Below, piece by piece: positions 55,501 through 64,000 of a DNA stretch of 64,000 nucleotides. Source of the stretch: Ampelomyces quisqualis (lineage: Eukaryota; Ascomycota; Dothideomycetes; Pleosporales; Phaeosphaeriaceae); the NCBI GenBank assembly GCA_018398575.1, contig JAGTXZ010000002.1, positions 2,730,501 to 2,794,500 of the forward strand, in the 5' to 3' direction. The notes under the pieces were generated by a model, which saw only the letters and a program-made list of their open reading frames with translations, was not told the DNA's origin and did no database searches. Position numbers and translations under genes: made by a program. The number at the start of each line of letters is the position of its first letter. The first letter of the stretch is position 1.

Positions 55501-56264
55501 TCCAATCGAAATCTGAACCAAATCAGACAGTTCCAGGCCTCTTGACACCTCAACAGCAAGACGCCAACAACGCCCAGCACGCCCGCGGTGTGTCGTCTGC
55601 ATCACAAGTTCAACATCCAAAGCACCAACAAGTGCAGCAATCCATCTCCTCGGCCCCACAGCAACAGCGGCCCAATCAACGCTTCCAACAATCGCTGTGG
55701 GATGGCTGGTCGCATTCCCAGGCATACAACCTGGGCTCAGACGACCAGTCGCCCCCCATGAGCGTCACAACCGACACATCGCTCGAAGAAGACGACGTGG
55801 ACGATCTCTGGGACGCATTCGAGCGTGAAAAACGCCTCGCTTCGCGCCGCACAGACAGCCAGTTCACGACGTCGAGTAGGTCCAACGACGACTCGGCCGA
55901 CTCGGAGTATCCGTACTCGTCGTCGGACTCTGATTTCCCCACATATACTCACCACGCCTCGGCGTCTGAGTATCGCAAATCTCGGGTCAGCGCGGGGCCG
56001 AATGGGCGGCCGTTGGTGGAATTTCCGGTGCCCAGGGGCGTGGATCCAGATGTTTTGTGCGGGCACGCAAGTGGAGGAGGAGGAGGCGGCATGGCTGAGT
56101 TATTGCTGCGGAGCTGCGAGGAGTTGAGGGATGGGACGCGCGCAGGGCGCGATTTGTTGCGCGCCATGAGGTTGGCTGAAGTCCCCGATACCGAACAAGA
56201 TGGCGCAGGCGACAAAGGGTTTGGGTCGGGGACGGGGACTGTAAGGGTTGTTGGGAGCGGGTGA
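52578..56264 (+). CDS. Ste20/GCK-type protein kinase with repeated WSF motifs, 1228 aa
   Basis: This intronless gene starts at ATG 52578. A Ser/Pro-rich N terminus of about 240 residues precedes the kinase domain. The glycine loop is IGKGSYGRVYKG (Gly252 onward), the ATP-binding lysine is Lys274 (VAIKIID), the catalytic loop is HRDLKTNNVLI (Asp383), and CDFGVS has Asp401. The activation segment is STIVGTPAWMAPE, the Ste20 signature. It should be an active Ser/Thr kinase of the germinal-centre group, which in fungi act in polarity, septation and MAPK modules (Nak1/Kic1, Sid1 and Sps1 relatives). I cannot assign the subgroup. An acidic patch (SSEDDDDDDDWSF) and, at 54805-55200, seven or eight repeats of the (D/K)TMEWSF type follow. 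The C-terminal 400 residues are disordered and Gln/Ser-rich. Confidence 0.86.
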   Translation: MADHEAARIFRSAFGDMDPRPLSTSSPPRSPDRKAHPTRSTRSFSWTTKLTESIKAKGPSSRSSRRTSVDTRPSISSPILDPANPLCPPTPAGSSPGPASPPSFARAPTAQSSPGLPAADGLSINTKDWLSAAEFLNLGAALDCPSPPDRAPPPIPRNASFGGALESPLARIHESSLEHSASLDIAPKASFERWFETMESARPESTRLPLPTGGTKHRAVHEARQMEDLVVERAKRAGDKEPPPYEFHELIGKGSYGRVYKGKNRMHGGLVAIKIIDIDSQDYMEYTRENLTQTLKEIDILQQLRDSRARPYVNIIEEARTVHNELWIVSEYASGGSVNTLMKPSHAIKDPGPGLPEKFIIPIARELALGLKYVHEAGVLHRDLKTNNVLILEDGRVQLCDFGVSGTLEPQKSKRSTIVGTPAWMAPELQTEWVKDADPRNPLQPKAIQYGHEIDIWAYACTIYEMASGFPPHHRVNQLELPNAGTPELEGDRYSEELKDFLAFIFQTSPELRPTTDQILEHPYIAGSTKLYPTFTLVKLVEEYYKWEQQGGARASLFNPYGAQAPDPLSSEDDDDDDDWSFSTTQEFEQEHAPRFSNPFATPGQLVGIGIPPVEDMGRFEQLQARFKEESIARGQNRLNKLFDTNTTPYRYSMADTEDMSGGGPPSDLVLRDFNPGAPNRETVIDLDFSMPSTDEPNIDLGEVPTIRPGRMKSILREMVEEEERDALIREEEEQLTKRATRDWKFPGNEESSDKRDTMAWSFPSKQPNRKTMEWSFAAQQQPDNRKTMEWSFAAERPAPKRETMEWTFAGAQPPKPNRRTVEWTFDAAMADGNYDASKNRISRRRETREWKFPTQEESPKTQDFSFPTRSPTGSQNGMPAPSPTLGSGFRSGLRHVATMPITEEDDDFPRVSNSPESPLRTSMIDLDMAMVEDYRPSTSGSDAIRTASSVNDNPFNLEDQVQLSQNNHRASYHFQSKSEPNQTVPGLLTPQQQDANNAQHARGVSSASQVQHPKHQQVQQSISSAPQQQRPNQRFQQSLWDGWSHSQAYNLGSDDQSPPMSVTTDTSLEEDDVDDLWDAFEREKRLASRRTDSQFTTSSRSNDDSADSEYPYSSSDSDFPTYTHHASASEYRKSRVSAGPNGRPLVEFPVPRGVDPDVLCGHASGGGGGGMAELLLRSCEELRDGTRAGRDLLRAMRLAEVPDTEQDGAGDKGFGSGTGTVRVVGSG

Positions 56265-56917
56265 GGTCGTCACAAGAAAGGGGGGGGAGGGCGTAATGAA
56301 TTCATGTATATGTACCACCATGTCACGTTGCAAGATGATCGAGACACGATTTAGTCTGCGAATTACTTTTCCTATTGTTATCAGAAAACATATCGAGTCC
56401 ATTTCACGCACCAACCTTGTGGTAACTGTGCTTGCGTTTGATCAATCAAAAACGTGTAGACATGGAAAGCACTATGGCCACACCCCCCCCCTCTCCGCCT
56501 CACAAGGCCAAAAAAAAAGCATGGACACGGTAGATTATTCCTATTCCTACTCCTATTTCTATATCTTCTTCAGGGAATATTATGTCCATATACATGTAGT
56601 CGAATCCAAGCTCGTCCCGGTGCATGTGTATCTGATAATATACCGCGCGGTGCGACATGACCTTTCAAAAAAGTGTGTCATGTGAAATGCGACTAGACAA
56701 AAGAGCCCACGCTCGACGGTACGATATACATCGTCCATCGCACATGGGAGAACAGAGGCCAATGGTGCCGGGAAAAGGGTAAAATGCCGAGTGATGAGCA
56801 GAGGTAAACTGGCGTGCGCCGCCGAAACAAAAAGGGATAATCAGGGTCGTAAGGGGGCGTGGGAAGGTCATGTTGGAGGAGTATATTGCGTGCAAAGTAT
56901 GTATTCGTGAATGTCGG
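56265..56917. other. Intergenic between convergent genes
   Basis: No exon is recognised. This stretch contains the 3' ends of the kinase and the RING-H2 gene, with short homopolymers (cccccccc near 56487, aaaaaaaa near 56511). Confidence 0.45.
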
Positions 56918-58263
56918 CTACCTGTTGCCAGCTTCGAGCTGGCCTGGGGTTGGCTGGGATGCGGGGGCAGCCGTGTTGTCTGCTTGAGCAGCATTGCGAT
57001 TACGGCCAAACCAGTTGCCAAATGTTGGTCCTTGCGTACGATTGAGGGTCAGTCTTGATCTCCAGCCCTGCTCCATCTGCTGCGTTGTGCCTGCGCTTGC
57101 ATCGCGCTCGGGGCGCCTGGGGCGACCTAGGCGTCCGAAGCGATCGACATGCTGGCTCTGCGGACCGCCTGGATTCGAGACGATAATGACTCGGGAGCGA
57201 GAGAAAGGATTGCCACGAGTGGTCGTCCATGCTGCTTGTGGGGACATGGGAGACCTCAAACCCGGGCGCGCACGAGCACCTGGAGCTGGCTCCACCTCGC
57301 CCTCAGGACGCGGCTTGGGGACGTAATAGTCGGCTTTGCAGAGTGGGCAGCAGGCTCGCCGGCTTGTCAGCCACGGGTCGAGACAACTCGAGTGGAAGGC
57401 GTGACCGCACGTTAGCCCTCGGACGTCGTCGTCATCCTCCAGCGTGTCCAAACAGATGGCGCAGGTGTCGCCAGGCTCAGCCAGCATCTCGGGCGCAGCA
57501 GCAGTGCGGATTGGGTCGTCTTCGTCGTCGGTCTCGTCGTCGTTGTCGCGGGCGTTTGCCTGTGGGGTGTCCTCTTCCGTCTTGACCGTCTCGGTCGTGG
57601 TAGTGGTCGACTTCTCCGCCATGATTGTCTTCTCGACGTCCTTGTCCTTGCCATGCTCGCTTCTCTTTGGCGATGCTGGCTGCGGTTGTGCTGATGCATT
57701 GACCGTCGCTTGTTCCTCACGGGCCATGGTAAGGGTGGTGTTGTGTGTTGGGCTGGGTGCGGCCCCGTCCTTGGCCAACATGACGCCCTCGACGTCCTTG
57801 ATGCTTGCTGCCCGACTCGCGGGCGCAGTTGCAATGCCTCCACTGGTCGGCAATCCCTCGGTTTCCCGCGTTGATTTCCATTGCTTGTACTTGGTCAGAG
57901 GAAAACGGTCGTTCACGTCGTCCATGGTCATCAGCTTCTTTTCGCGCCTCCGGCGGTGCGGCCGGGGCATGGTAGCAAGATCAATGGGGTCGCCATCGGC
58001 GGCGGCTTGAGCGGCGCGGCGGCGGTTGTACCGAAAGCAGTACTTCACACCGACGATGATCCTGTTCCGTGAGTCAGAAGAAGCCATTCTGGAGAGCTGA
58101 TGGGAGACTGGGAGTACCATAGGTTGGTGAAGACAACGCCGAAGCCGAGGGCGACGAAGAAGAGCAGTGGCGAGCTGGTTGGGCCACCTCCATTGCCGTT
58201 GTTGGGCTGGGAGTTGCCGGTGGGCTGTGTGGGGTTGGCGGACGGGGACGGAGTGGCAGACAT
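56918..58263 (-). CDS. Membrane RING-H2 E3 ubiquitin ligase, 429 aa
   Basis: Two exons (58263-58118 and 58061-56918) are joined by a 56-nt intron (gtactc donor), which splits the membrane helix. The protein starts with an Asn/Pro/Gly-rich lumenal or extracellular stretch. One membrane segment follows (SPLLFFVALGFGVVFTNLW, continued by IIVGV after the splice), then a basic cytosolic side (KYCFRYNRRRAAQAAADG). A RING-H2 finger starts at Cys249: CAICLDTLEDDDDVRGLTCG, then HAFHSSCLDPW and CCPLC, with the C3H2C3 order. The tail is Arg/Pro-rich and disordered. This is the layout of fungal and animal single-pass RING-H2 ligases that act on endomembranes. The substrate is unknown. It diverges from cyclophilin H over a 0.97-kb region with a minisatellite. 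Confidence 0.87.
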
Positions 58264-59230
58264 GTTGGCTCAGGGATCTTCACCGGCCCATGCGCGGATG
58301 CGAACGCGATAGCAGCGTGAGCGGCGGGAGCAGCGTGAACAAGTGGGCGCTGGTGGGTGTGGCTTCGGATGTTGTGTTGATAGACGCGGCCGGATGCGGA
58401 AGTGAGACGTGTGGGCGCGCACGGTGCTGGTGTGAGGGCAGCGGCAAGACAATGGCTGGGGGTGCTATTGTGGAGGGGGAGGGGAGGGGAGTGGGGTGGA
58501 GCAGGGTGGAGTGCGTGCAGTGCAGTGAATACAATAGCTGCGAGGGCAGGGCAGGTGCGGCAATTGGCCCCGCGGGATTGGCCAAGCGGCTGGTCCAGGT
58601 GGTGGGGGGCGGTGGTGGCGGTGGTGGCGGTGGTGGTGGTGACGGCGACGACTGCGGGCGGAAGTTGTGCCGGCCGGGTTGGCCGTCGAGTACAAAGGCC
58701 GATTGCGGCGACGGGAGTCGGTGGATGCGATGTCGAGCAGTGAGCACGCAGGGTCGCAAGGACGATGTCGAGCAGTGAGCACGCAGGGTCGCAAGGACGA
58801 TGTCGAGCAGTGAGCACGCAGGGTCGCAAGGACGATGTCGAGCAGTGAGCACGCAGGGTCGCAAGGACAATGGCGAAGGCTAGGTGGTATTACCTACGAA
58901 CAAAGGCCGCGCGCAGCCAAGAACGACGCCCGCTGCGCAGTGCGCCGGGCTGTGTCTGGACTCTGGCTCCCCTCGCCTGTCACCAGCAGTGTTGCACAGA
59001 GACGGGTGTGCGCGTGCGTGTGAGCAGTGCAGAACGCAGCATATCCGTACCGAGTAGTCTACTCCGCACTCTTGTATTGCCGTATCGCTGCGACTATCCG
59101 TACGCATACTCGGTATGCCACACCCCGGCCAGAAGTCGAACCTTACCTAGCCCAGCGCTAAGACGTGAGATGCCAGCCTTTTCTCACCAACCATCTCACC
59201 TCCACCTGCACGCTTAGCACTGCCACAGCC
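58264..59230. promoter_or_regulatory. Divergent intergenic region of RING-H2 and cyclophilin H genes
   Basis: This GC-rich stretch contains the promoters of both genes, the ggtggc microsatellite (58600-58650) and the 4x35-bp minisatellite (58729-58868). The long minus-strand frames here merely translate these repeats. Confidence 0.5.
58729..58868 (+). repeat. Minisatellite: four perfect 35-bp units
   Basis: Four identical units start gatgtcgagcagtgagcacg and end caaggac, with no mismatch among them. They lie in the divergent region upstream of the RING-H2 gene. The perfect identity points to recent expansion. A ggtggc microsatellite lies just before, at about 58600-58650. Confidence 0.95.
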
Positions 59231-60049
59231 ATGGCCGAGCCTGCCGACGAAAACCCAATCGTCTTCTTCGATGTCACTCTAGGAGGTACGGAGCACGGCG
59301 TACCTATATCCTATGCCGCCCCGCACTTTTCGCTCTCACGTGTCCGTCAGGGGCAAGTGCCGCTTTGCCGGCCGTGGTGACTGACATAAGCTCACAGGGG
59401 AGAAGCTGGGGAGGATCAAGATGGAGCTGTACAAGAACGTCGTGCCCAAAACTGCTGAAAATTTCCGCCTTTTTTGCACCGGCGAGACCAAGAACAACCG
59501 TGGCCAGCCGCAGGGCTACAAGGGCTGCAAGTTCCATCGCGTGGTAGGTGCATGTCTTGCACCCAACGCATTCACAATTTCGCTGACCAGCATAGATCAA
59601 AGGCTTCATGGTCCAAGGCGGCGACTTCATAAACGGCAATGGCACTGGCTCAAGGACCATCTACGGCACCGACAAGTTTGCCGACGAGAACTTTACGCTG
59701 AAACACGACAAGCCAGGGCTTCTTTCCATGGCAGTAAGTGCCGTACTCGTCGTGTGCTCCAGCGTTGTGCCTATTGCTAACAACCCACAGAACAGCGGGT
59801 AAGGGACACGTGACTACGTTACGGCCTTGCAGAATACTGATCATGGCCAGTCCAAACACCAACGGATGCCAGTTCTTCATCATCACTTCCAAGAGCGGCA
59901 CACCCCATCTCAACGGCAAGCACGTCGTCTTTGGCAATGTCATCGATGGCATGGACGTGGTCACCAAGATTGAGAACACCCGAACCGTGGCCAACCCCGA
60001 GGGCAAACCCGCACAAGAGGTTGTCATCGCACAGTGCGGTGAGATGTGA
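59231..60049 (+). CDS. Cyclophilin H-like peptidyl-prolyl isomerase, 181 aa
   Basis: Five exons are needed (59231-59285, 59398-59543, 59596-59733, 59791-59798, 59851-60049), the fourth only 8 nt (AACAGCGG). It encodes Asn-Ser-Gly and is required: the spliced product reads [18 protein letters not shown], the core motif of all cyclophilins. Other signatures are [52 protein letters not shown] and [14 protein letters not shown]. The catalytic Arg is in KFHRV. The cyclosporin-contacting Trp of human cyclophilin A corresponds to His in [12 protein letters not shown]. The sequence resembles fungal Cyp3/CypH, which in animals binds the U4/U6.U5 snRNP. It catalyses proline cis-trans isomerisation, probably in the nucleus. 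A hairpin minisatellite lies downstream. Confidence 0.92.
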
Positions 60050-60129
60050 TGACTTGGGAACCATGGAGGTGTCCAGAGTAGAGTGACGATGCATAACATG
60101 TCCGTACCTATTCACATGCGTGAACCACT

Positions 60130-60390
60130 AGTCTATGGGGAGACTAGAGTGAAGTACTAGTCTTTCTGGAGACTAAAGCGAATCATTAGTCTTTCTGGAG
60201 ACTAGAATTGACCACTAGTCTATCTGGAGACTAGAGTGGACCACTAGTCTATCTGGAGACTAGAGTGAAGTACTAGTCTTTCTCGAGACTAGAGCTGACC
60301 AGTAGTCTATCTGGAGACTAAAGCGAACCACTAGTCTATCTGGAGACGAAAGTAAACCACTAGTCTATCTAGAGACTGGAGTGAACCCTC
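60130..60390 (+). repeat. Minisatellite of about nine 29-bp units, each with a small hairpin
   Basis: Each unit reads approximately agtctatctggagactagag followed by a variable 9 bases. The agtct and agact parts are complementary, so each copy can form a stem of about 5-6 bp around a tctgg loop, extended by the flanking tag and cta. Copies differ at a few positions, so the array is older than the one at 58729. It lies between the 3' end of cyclophilin H and the promoter of Rrn3. There are no unique spacers, which excludes CRISPR. Confidence 0.9.
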
Positions 60391-60565
60391 TCCACAGAAA
60401 AATCGGGCGCCAAGCCGCTAAGGACTTTCTGTCGCGTGCAGATGCAGTATCACCCCCGCTACACCATCATTTTCACTCAAGCTCGCGGCGGCACGAATCA
60501 CGGCTTTCTACATTCTTTCCAATCGAGCCAGATGTGACTCCTTCGACAACTGCCGTCCACTCAGC
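60391..60565. promoter_or_regulatory. Upstream region of RRN3
   Basis: This short region between the minisatellite and the Rrn3 start contains the probable promoter. No site was identified. Confidence 0.35.
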
Positions 60566-62581
60566 ATGGTCTCACTTGCCTCGACATACCGAGCGACTGA
60601 CGTCGTCGCCCTGAGCGCAGGCGGCGGCGGCGGCAGCCTCAAACGCAAGAACCCCGACAACTCCTCCGACGCCGAAAATACACCCGCAAGCCAGATCAAG
60701 CGCCGTCGAGTCGCCTTCAACCCCGACGTCGATGTACGGATACTGTCTGACGAGCATGCCAAGAGCCTGGAACTGGTGCATGAGGAGGTGCGGCGCGCAG
60801 TAGAGAAGCACGCAGCGGGGGAGAAGGCGGCATACGACATGCTCAAGGGCCTGTTTAGGGAAGATCCAAGGACTTCGAGCGCGCCTCTTAGCGGTCTTCT
60901 CCAGAAATACCTCGCTGCGCTCGCCAATCATGTCCACCTGCTCGATCACAGCTGCAAAGGCCTGGTGCATGCCATCATCGACTGCAGTTGGGTCGCCCGC
61001 AACGATAGCTTCGTGCGGAAGTACCGCTCCTTCCTCCACTCGCTCCTATCCATCCAGTCTGGATACATGTCAACGGTGCTCCAATCACTCGTAGGCATGT
61101 TCCTCAAGGCGCCGTCCATCAACGCCCGCCAGCGAGACGATCCGCCCATCGAGCGCCTACGTGTAGAGGCGCGGGTGCACGAGTGCCTCCGATCGATCCT
61201 TCGTCACAACTCAATGGCCAGCACATTCTTAGCACCCTCCCTCGCATCCACCTTTCCGTATCCCGACGACGACGCAAAAACACATGTACAGTACATTCGA
61301 AACGTCTTGAAGGTCTCCGAGTATTGCCCGGAGCTCAAGGGGCAGATCTTCTCTCTTGTCACAGACAAGCTGGTTAAGATTGATGTGCAGATTCAGGTTG
61401 ACATGGAAGAGCTCGAGGACGACATTGAAGAGCGACTGGTGGGCGATGCCATCAACGAAGCAGAGGATCATGACAGCGACAACGAATCTGTTTCAAGTGA
61501 GGAGAGTCTGGATCCGGAAGAGCAACGGCTCAAGGACATCCGGCAAGCTGTGAGCAAGCTGGACACCATTATGGACCTGCTATTCAAGTACTATGATGCT
61601 ATATTTGCCCAAGATCGGTTTGAAGCTGATGAGCTTTTTGAGAGTCTTCTTGCACAATTCGCTAGCACCATCCTTCCCACCTATCGATCACGACATACCC
61701 AATTTCTCCTCTTCCACTTTAGCCAAACATCTGCGGTCCGCACCGAGCAATTCGCCGGCGCATGCTCACACGTCGCATTCGACCAACAACGACCGCACGT
61801 CCTCCGCGTTACCGCCGCCGCATATCTCGGATCGTTCATCGCGCGAGGCGCCCATGTCTCTCCCGACACTGTTCGCGCCGTCTTCGATCTCCTCTGCCAC
61901 CACCTCGAGATCCAGCGCGCAACACACGAATCAAGTTGCAAGGGCCCCGACCTCCGCCGCTACGGTACCTACTACGCCATCTCCCAAGCTCTCATCTACC
62001 TCTTCTGCTTCCGCTGGCGCGACCTCATCGTCACTGCCGACGGCCTTCCGCCTACCGATCAGGACATTGTATACCAAGAAGGCGACTTCAAATGGTACAA
62101 TGCTACCCAGGAAATCATCCGCCGCAACATCTTTTCCAACCTCAATCCCCTCAAGATCTGCGCGCCCACGATTGTCAGTCAGTTCGCGCGCATGGCTCAC
62201 CACCTGCGCTTCTTGTACGTCTACCCGCTCATCGAAACGAATAAGCGCGTTAGACTCGCAAGAAGTCTGGCGAGCGGGTATCTAGACGGCGTAGGCGGAA
62301 GGGAAACGGCGCTGAATGCGAAAAAGGGCGAGAACGCGTTTTTGCTTGATGCGTATTTTCCGTTCGATCCGTATGTACTGCCAAAGAGTAAGAGGTGGTT
62401 GGAGAGGGATTACAATAGCTGGAAACCGGTGCCGGGGATGCCGGTTGAGAAGGAGGATGATGATGATGGCGAAGACGAAGATGAAGAGGAGGAAAGTGAC
62501 TCTGAGCAAGATGCTGGAGCTGATGATGATGATGAAGTACATGACGTTTTGGACGATGGGAGTACGGAAACGAGCCTTTGA
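60566..62581 (+). CDS. RRN3: RNA polymerase I initiation factor Rrn3 (TIF-IA), 671 aa
   Basis: This intronless gene starts at ATG 60566. Rrn3 bridges polymerase I and core factor at rDNA promoters in the nucleolus. Seen in order are a short Gly-rich start, a basic patch (SQIKRRRVAFNPDVDVRILS), and a long HEAT-like helical body with LVHAIIDCSWVARNDSFVRK. YLGSFIARGAHVSPDTVRAV and YAISQALIYLFCFRWRDLIV are the best-known family motifs, followed by NLNPLKICAPTIVSQFARMA. The acidic C terminus (EDDDDGEDEDEEEE) is also usual. The acidic insert in the middle (NEAEDHDSDNESVSSEESLD) may be a phosphorylation site cluster, as in other orthologues. Length is normal for the family. Confidence 0.92.
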   Translation: MVSLASTYRATDVVALSAGGGGGSLKRKNPDNSSDAENTPASQIKRRRVAFNPDVDVRILSDEHAKSLELVHEEVRRAVEKHAAGEKAAYDMLKGLFREDPRTSSAPLSGLLQKYLAALANHVHLLDHSCKGLVHAIIDCSWVARNDSFVRKYRSFLHSLLSIQSGYMSTVLQSLVGMFLKAPSINARQRDDPPIERLRVEARVHECLRSILRHNSMASTFLAPSLASTFPYPDDDAKTHVQYIRNVLKVSEYCPELKGQIFSLVTDKLVKIDVQIQVDMEELEDDIEERLVGDAINEAEDHDSDNESVSSEESLDPEEQRLKDIRQAVSKLDTIMDLLFKYYDAIFAQDRFEADELFESLLAQFASTILPTYRSRHTQFLLFHFSQTSAVRTEQFAGACSHVAFDQQRPHVLRVTAAAYLGSFIARGAHVSPDTVRAVFDLLCHHLEIQRATHESSCKGPDLRRYGTYYAISQALIYLFCFRWRDLIVTADGLPPTDQDIVYQEGDFKWYNATQEIIRRNIFSNLNPLKICAPTIVSQFARMAHHLRFLYVYPLIETNKRVRLARSLASGYLDGVGGRETALNAKKGENAFLLDAYFPFDPYVLPKSKRWLERDYNSWKPVPGMPVEKEDDDDGEDEDEEEESDSEQDAGADDDDEVHDVLDDGSTETSL

Positions 62582-63012
62582 TTCTGTTCACACCCGTTTT
62601 TTTTTTGGCAAATCTGTTGGTGGCCGATTTTTGTTTATTTTAAGGCGTCATTTGACGAGCGGCATAGTAACCTGGCGTTAGTATCTGGGCTGGTCAATAT
62701 CGTAGACATATCACTGGCGCTGTTTCCCTGCTGGGGCTGTATGTGAGTCCCTAATCACATGCAATGCTATTGGATGGAATGGGGATGACGGCATGCTGGC
62801 TGTGATGATTCTCTGGACGTGAAGAGCGAATTGAAAACCGGTTGTATAACCTCACCACTCAAGTTTCCCATCTACACGCCCTGTCTTCATTTGTCAACAT
62901 GCCATTCTAGCATTCAGACTGATTGAAATATTTGCCCCATGCGAATCTACAGCACCATCAATCAACCCACACCCATTCTCCATCTCTAGTCATACATCGC
63001 ACTCAGCAATCA
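62582..63012. other. Intergenic between convergent RRN3 and ChaC genes
   Basis: No exon is recognised. It begins with a polythymidine run (62596-62606) that may belong to the RRN3 terminator. Confidence 0.45.
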
Positions 63013-63957
63013 TCAACCCCGCCCCTCTTCACCCCCTCGTCCCTCCTCTACACCCCCCCTCTCAATCTCCCTACACCTCCTCACCAAATCCTCCACATGT
63101 CCATCCTCCTCGCTCTCCCCGCCCAACCCCCGCAGCGCCTCCCGCAACTCATACAAATACTCCCTATTCTCCCCACTCGGCCCCACACTCTGCACAATCG
63201 TCCTCGCAAGCGCAGCTGGGTCCTGTGCCCCCACGAATTGCGGATTACTCGGGAGGCCAATGTAGACTAGACATTTTTGTCGTGGCAACGAAGACGACGA
63301 CGACGACGGGTAGAACGGCGTGAATTGGATCGAGTAGCCGTTTATTTCGCGTAGGTCGAGGTAGGTTCGCACCGAGGGGATGTGGGGTTTTGGGATGTGG
63401 TATGCTGCGCCCCAGACTCTTGTTGGGGAGGCGTGCTGGTTGGGCATGGAGTTAGTGCGTGGGAAGAGAGGGGGGGAAGCGTCTTACGTCGTCTGTTAAT
63501 GTTGCCCAGTGGGCTTTGTCGATGAGGGTTGCGACGCGGCCGGGGGATTCGGGGGTGCCGCGGTGGTCTTCGCTGGGGGTGCGGGTTAGAAGTGGGGATG
63601 GGAGTGGTTGGGCGCGAAGTGTAGATCGATACCTTGCCTGTGTGAAAGTGTTAGTCAGATGTACGTCTTTCGAGCGTGTGGCGCTTTTATATCCTACCTG
63701 CCAGAAACGTCGAACGTAACCTTCTATGTAGCCGGGTACCCGTTGATCTGGAACAACAATCAGTCCGCTTCATTATCACTCTTCAATATGAAAGAAAAGT
63801 ATACCGTAATGGGGTGGAGGCTTCCATATCAAGCTCCTGTGCCCGGGTCAGCGACGGACTGGGTCAATTCGTAACAGCCAAAAGCTTGCCCATAACCAAA
63901 GAGCCAGAAATCGTCATTGTTACCAAATTCTTCTATCTCTTTCTGATGGTCCGACAT
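63013..63957 (-). CDS. ChaC-type glutathione-specific gamma-glutamylcyclotransferase, 220 aa
   Basis: Six exons are required: 63957-63890, 63836-63805, 63747-63698, 63637-63633 (5 nt), 63572-63488 and 63435-63013. All phases fit. The product has the family motifs FWLFGYGSLIWKPPPHY (across a GC-AG intron), VPGYIEGYVRRFWQ, ASEDHRGTPESPGRVATLID (whose Ala-Ser comes from the microexon), VWGAAYHIP, and YLDLREINGYSIQFTPFY. The glutamate in LREINGY (Glu110) is the likely catalytic residue. The enzyme splits glutathione to 5-oxoproline and Cys-Gly in the cytosol. A short Gly/Glu-rich tail extends the C terminus. Confidence in function is high; the exon structure rests on homology to the expected motif order. 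Confidence 0.88.
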
Positions 63958-64000
63958 GATAGTTCAAAATCGATGGGCGAATATTACCCTCTGCAGATGA

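Noticed and set aside
58280..58870. Minus-strand frames with a repeated peptide
   Set aside because: The repetition only translates the 35-bp minisatellite and the frame lies in the divergent promoter region.
60130..60390. CRISPR-like array
   Set aside because: Units are contiguous 29-bp tandem copies with hairpins and no unique spacers; the genome is fungal.

Overview
The window is genomic DNA of a filamentous ascomycete (Pezizomycotina). Genes have short introns of about 45-60 nt with gtaagt-like donors. Several encode families typical of these fungi: a Pth11-like rhodopsin-fold receptor, an AoCO4-like catechol oxidase, GH115, a BAH-PHD reader, a Caf120/Skg3 protein, and proteins with an LPxELRNxIY motif. 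A dothideomycete is plausible but is my inference. Gene models were spliced by hand, checking reading phase at every junction. Functions come from recognised motifs and no database was searched.

The window alternates between two kinds of region. Conserved gene-dense blocks lie at about 10.9-31.1 kb and 48.8-64 kb. The first holds TAF2, a BAH-PHD protein, Caf120, a GPALPP1-like protein and Vps8. The second holds a PPR protein, an Ala/Pro-rich protein, a Ste20/GCK kinase, a membrane RING-H2 protein, cyclophilin H, Rrn3 and ChaC. Sparse accessory blocks lie at about 1-10.9 kb and 31.1-48.8 kb. They contain the receptor, the secreted catechol oxidase between two related inverted-repeat elements, an MFS transporter, GH115, the LPxELRNxIY genes (two relics included), a short gene ending in a CBM1-like domain, AT-rich islands and three kinds of small inverted-repeat element.

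The core genes serve polymerase II initiation (TAF2), chromatin reading (BAH-PHD), mRNA turnover (Caf120), polymerase I initiation (Rrn3), splicing-associated prolyl isomerisation (CypH), endosomal tethering (Vps8), mitochondrial expression (PPR) and glutathione breakdown (ChaC). They form no pathway. The accessory genes look like environment-facing functions: sensing, phenol oxidation, drug or solute export and xylan debranching.

I found no clearly new multi-gene system. The strongest unusual observations are in gene structure: a 5-nt microexon plus a GC-AG intron in ChaC, an 8-nt microexon in cyclophilin H, and a GC-AG intron plus an ATGA-overlapping upstream ORF in Vps8. Others are an LPxELRNxIY family cluster with a multiply broken member, inverted-repeat elements with visible target duplications, two minisatellites (one of repeated hairpins), and a repeated WSF motif in the kinase tail.
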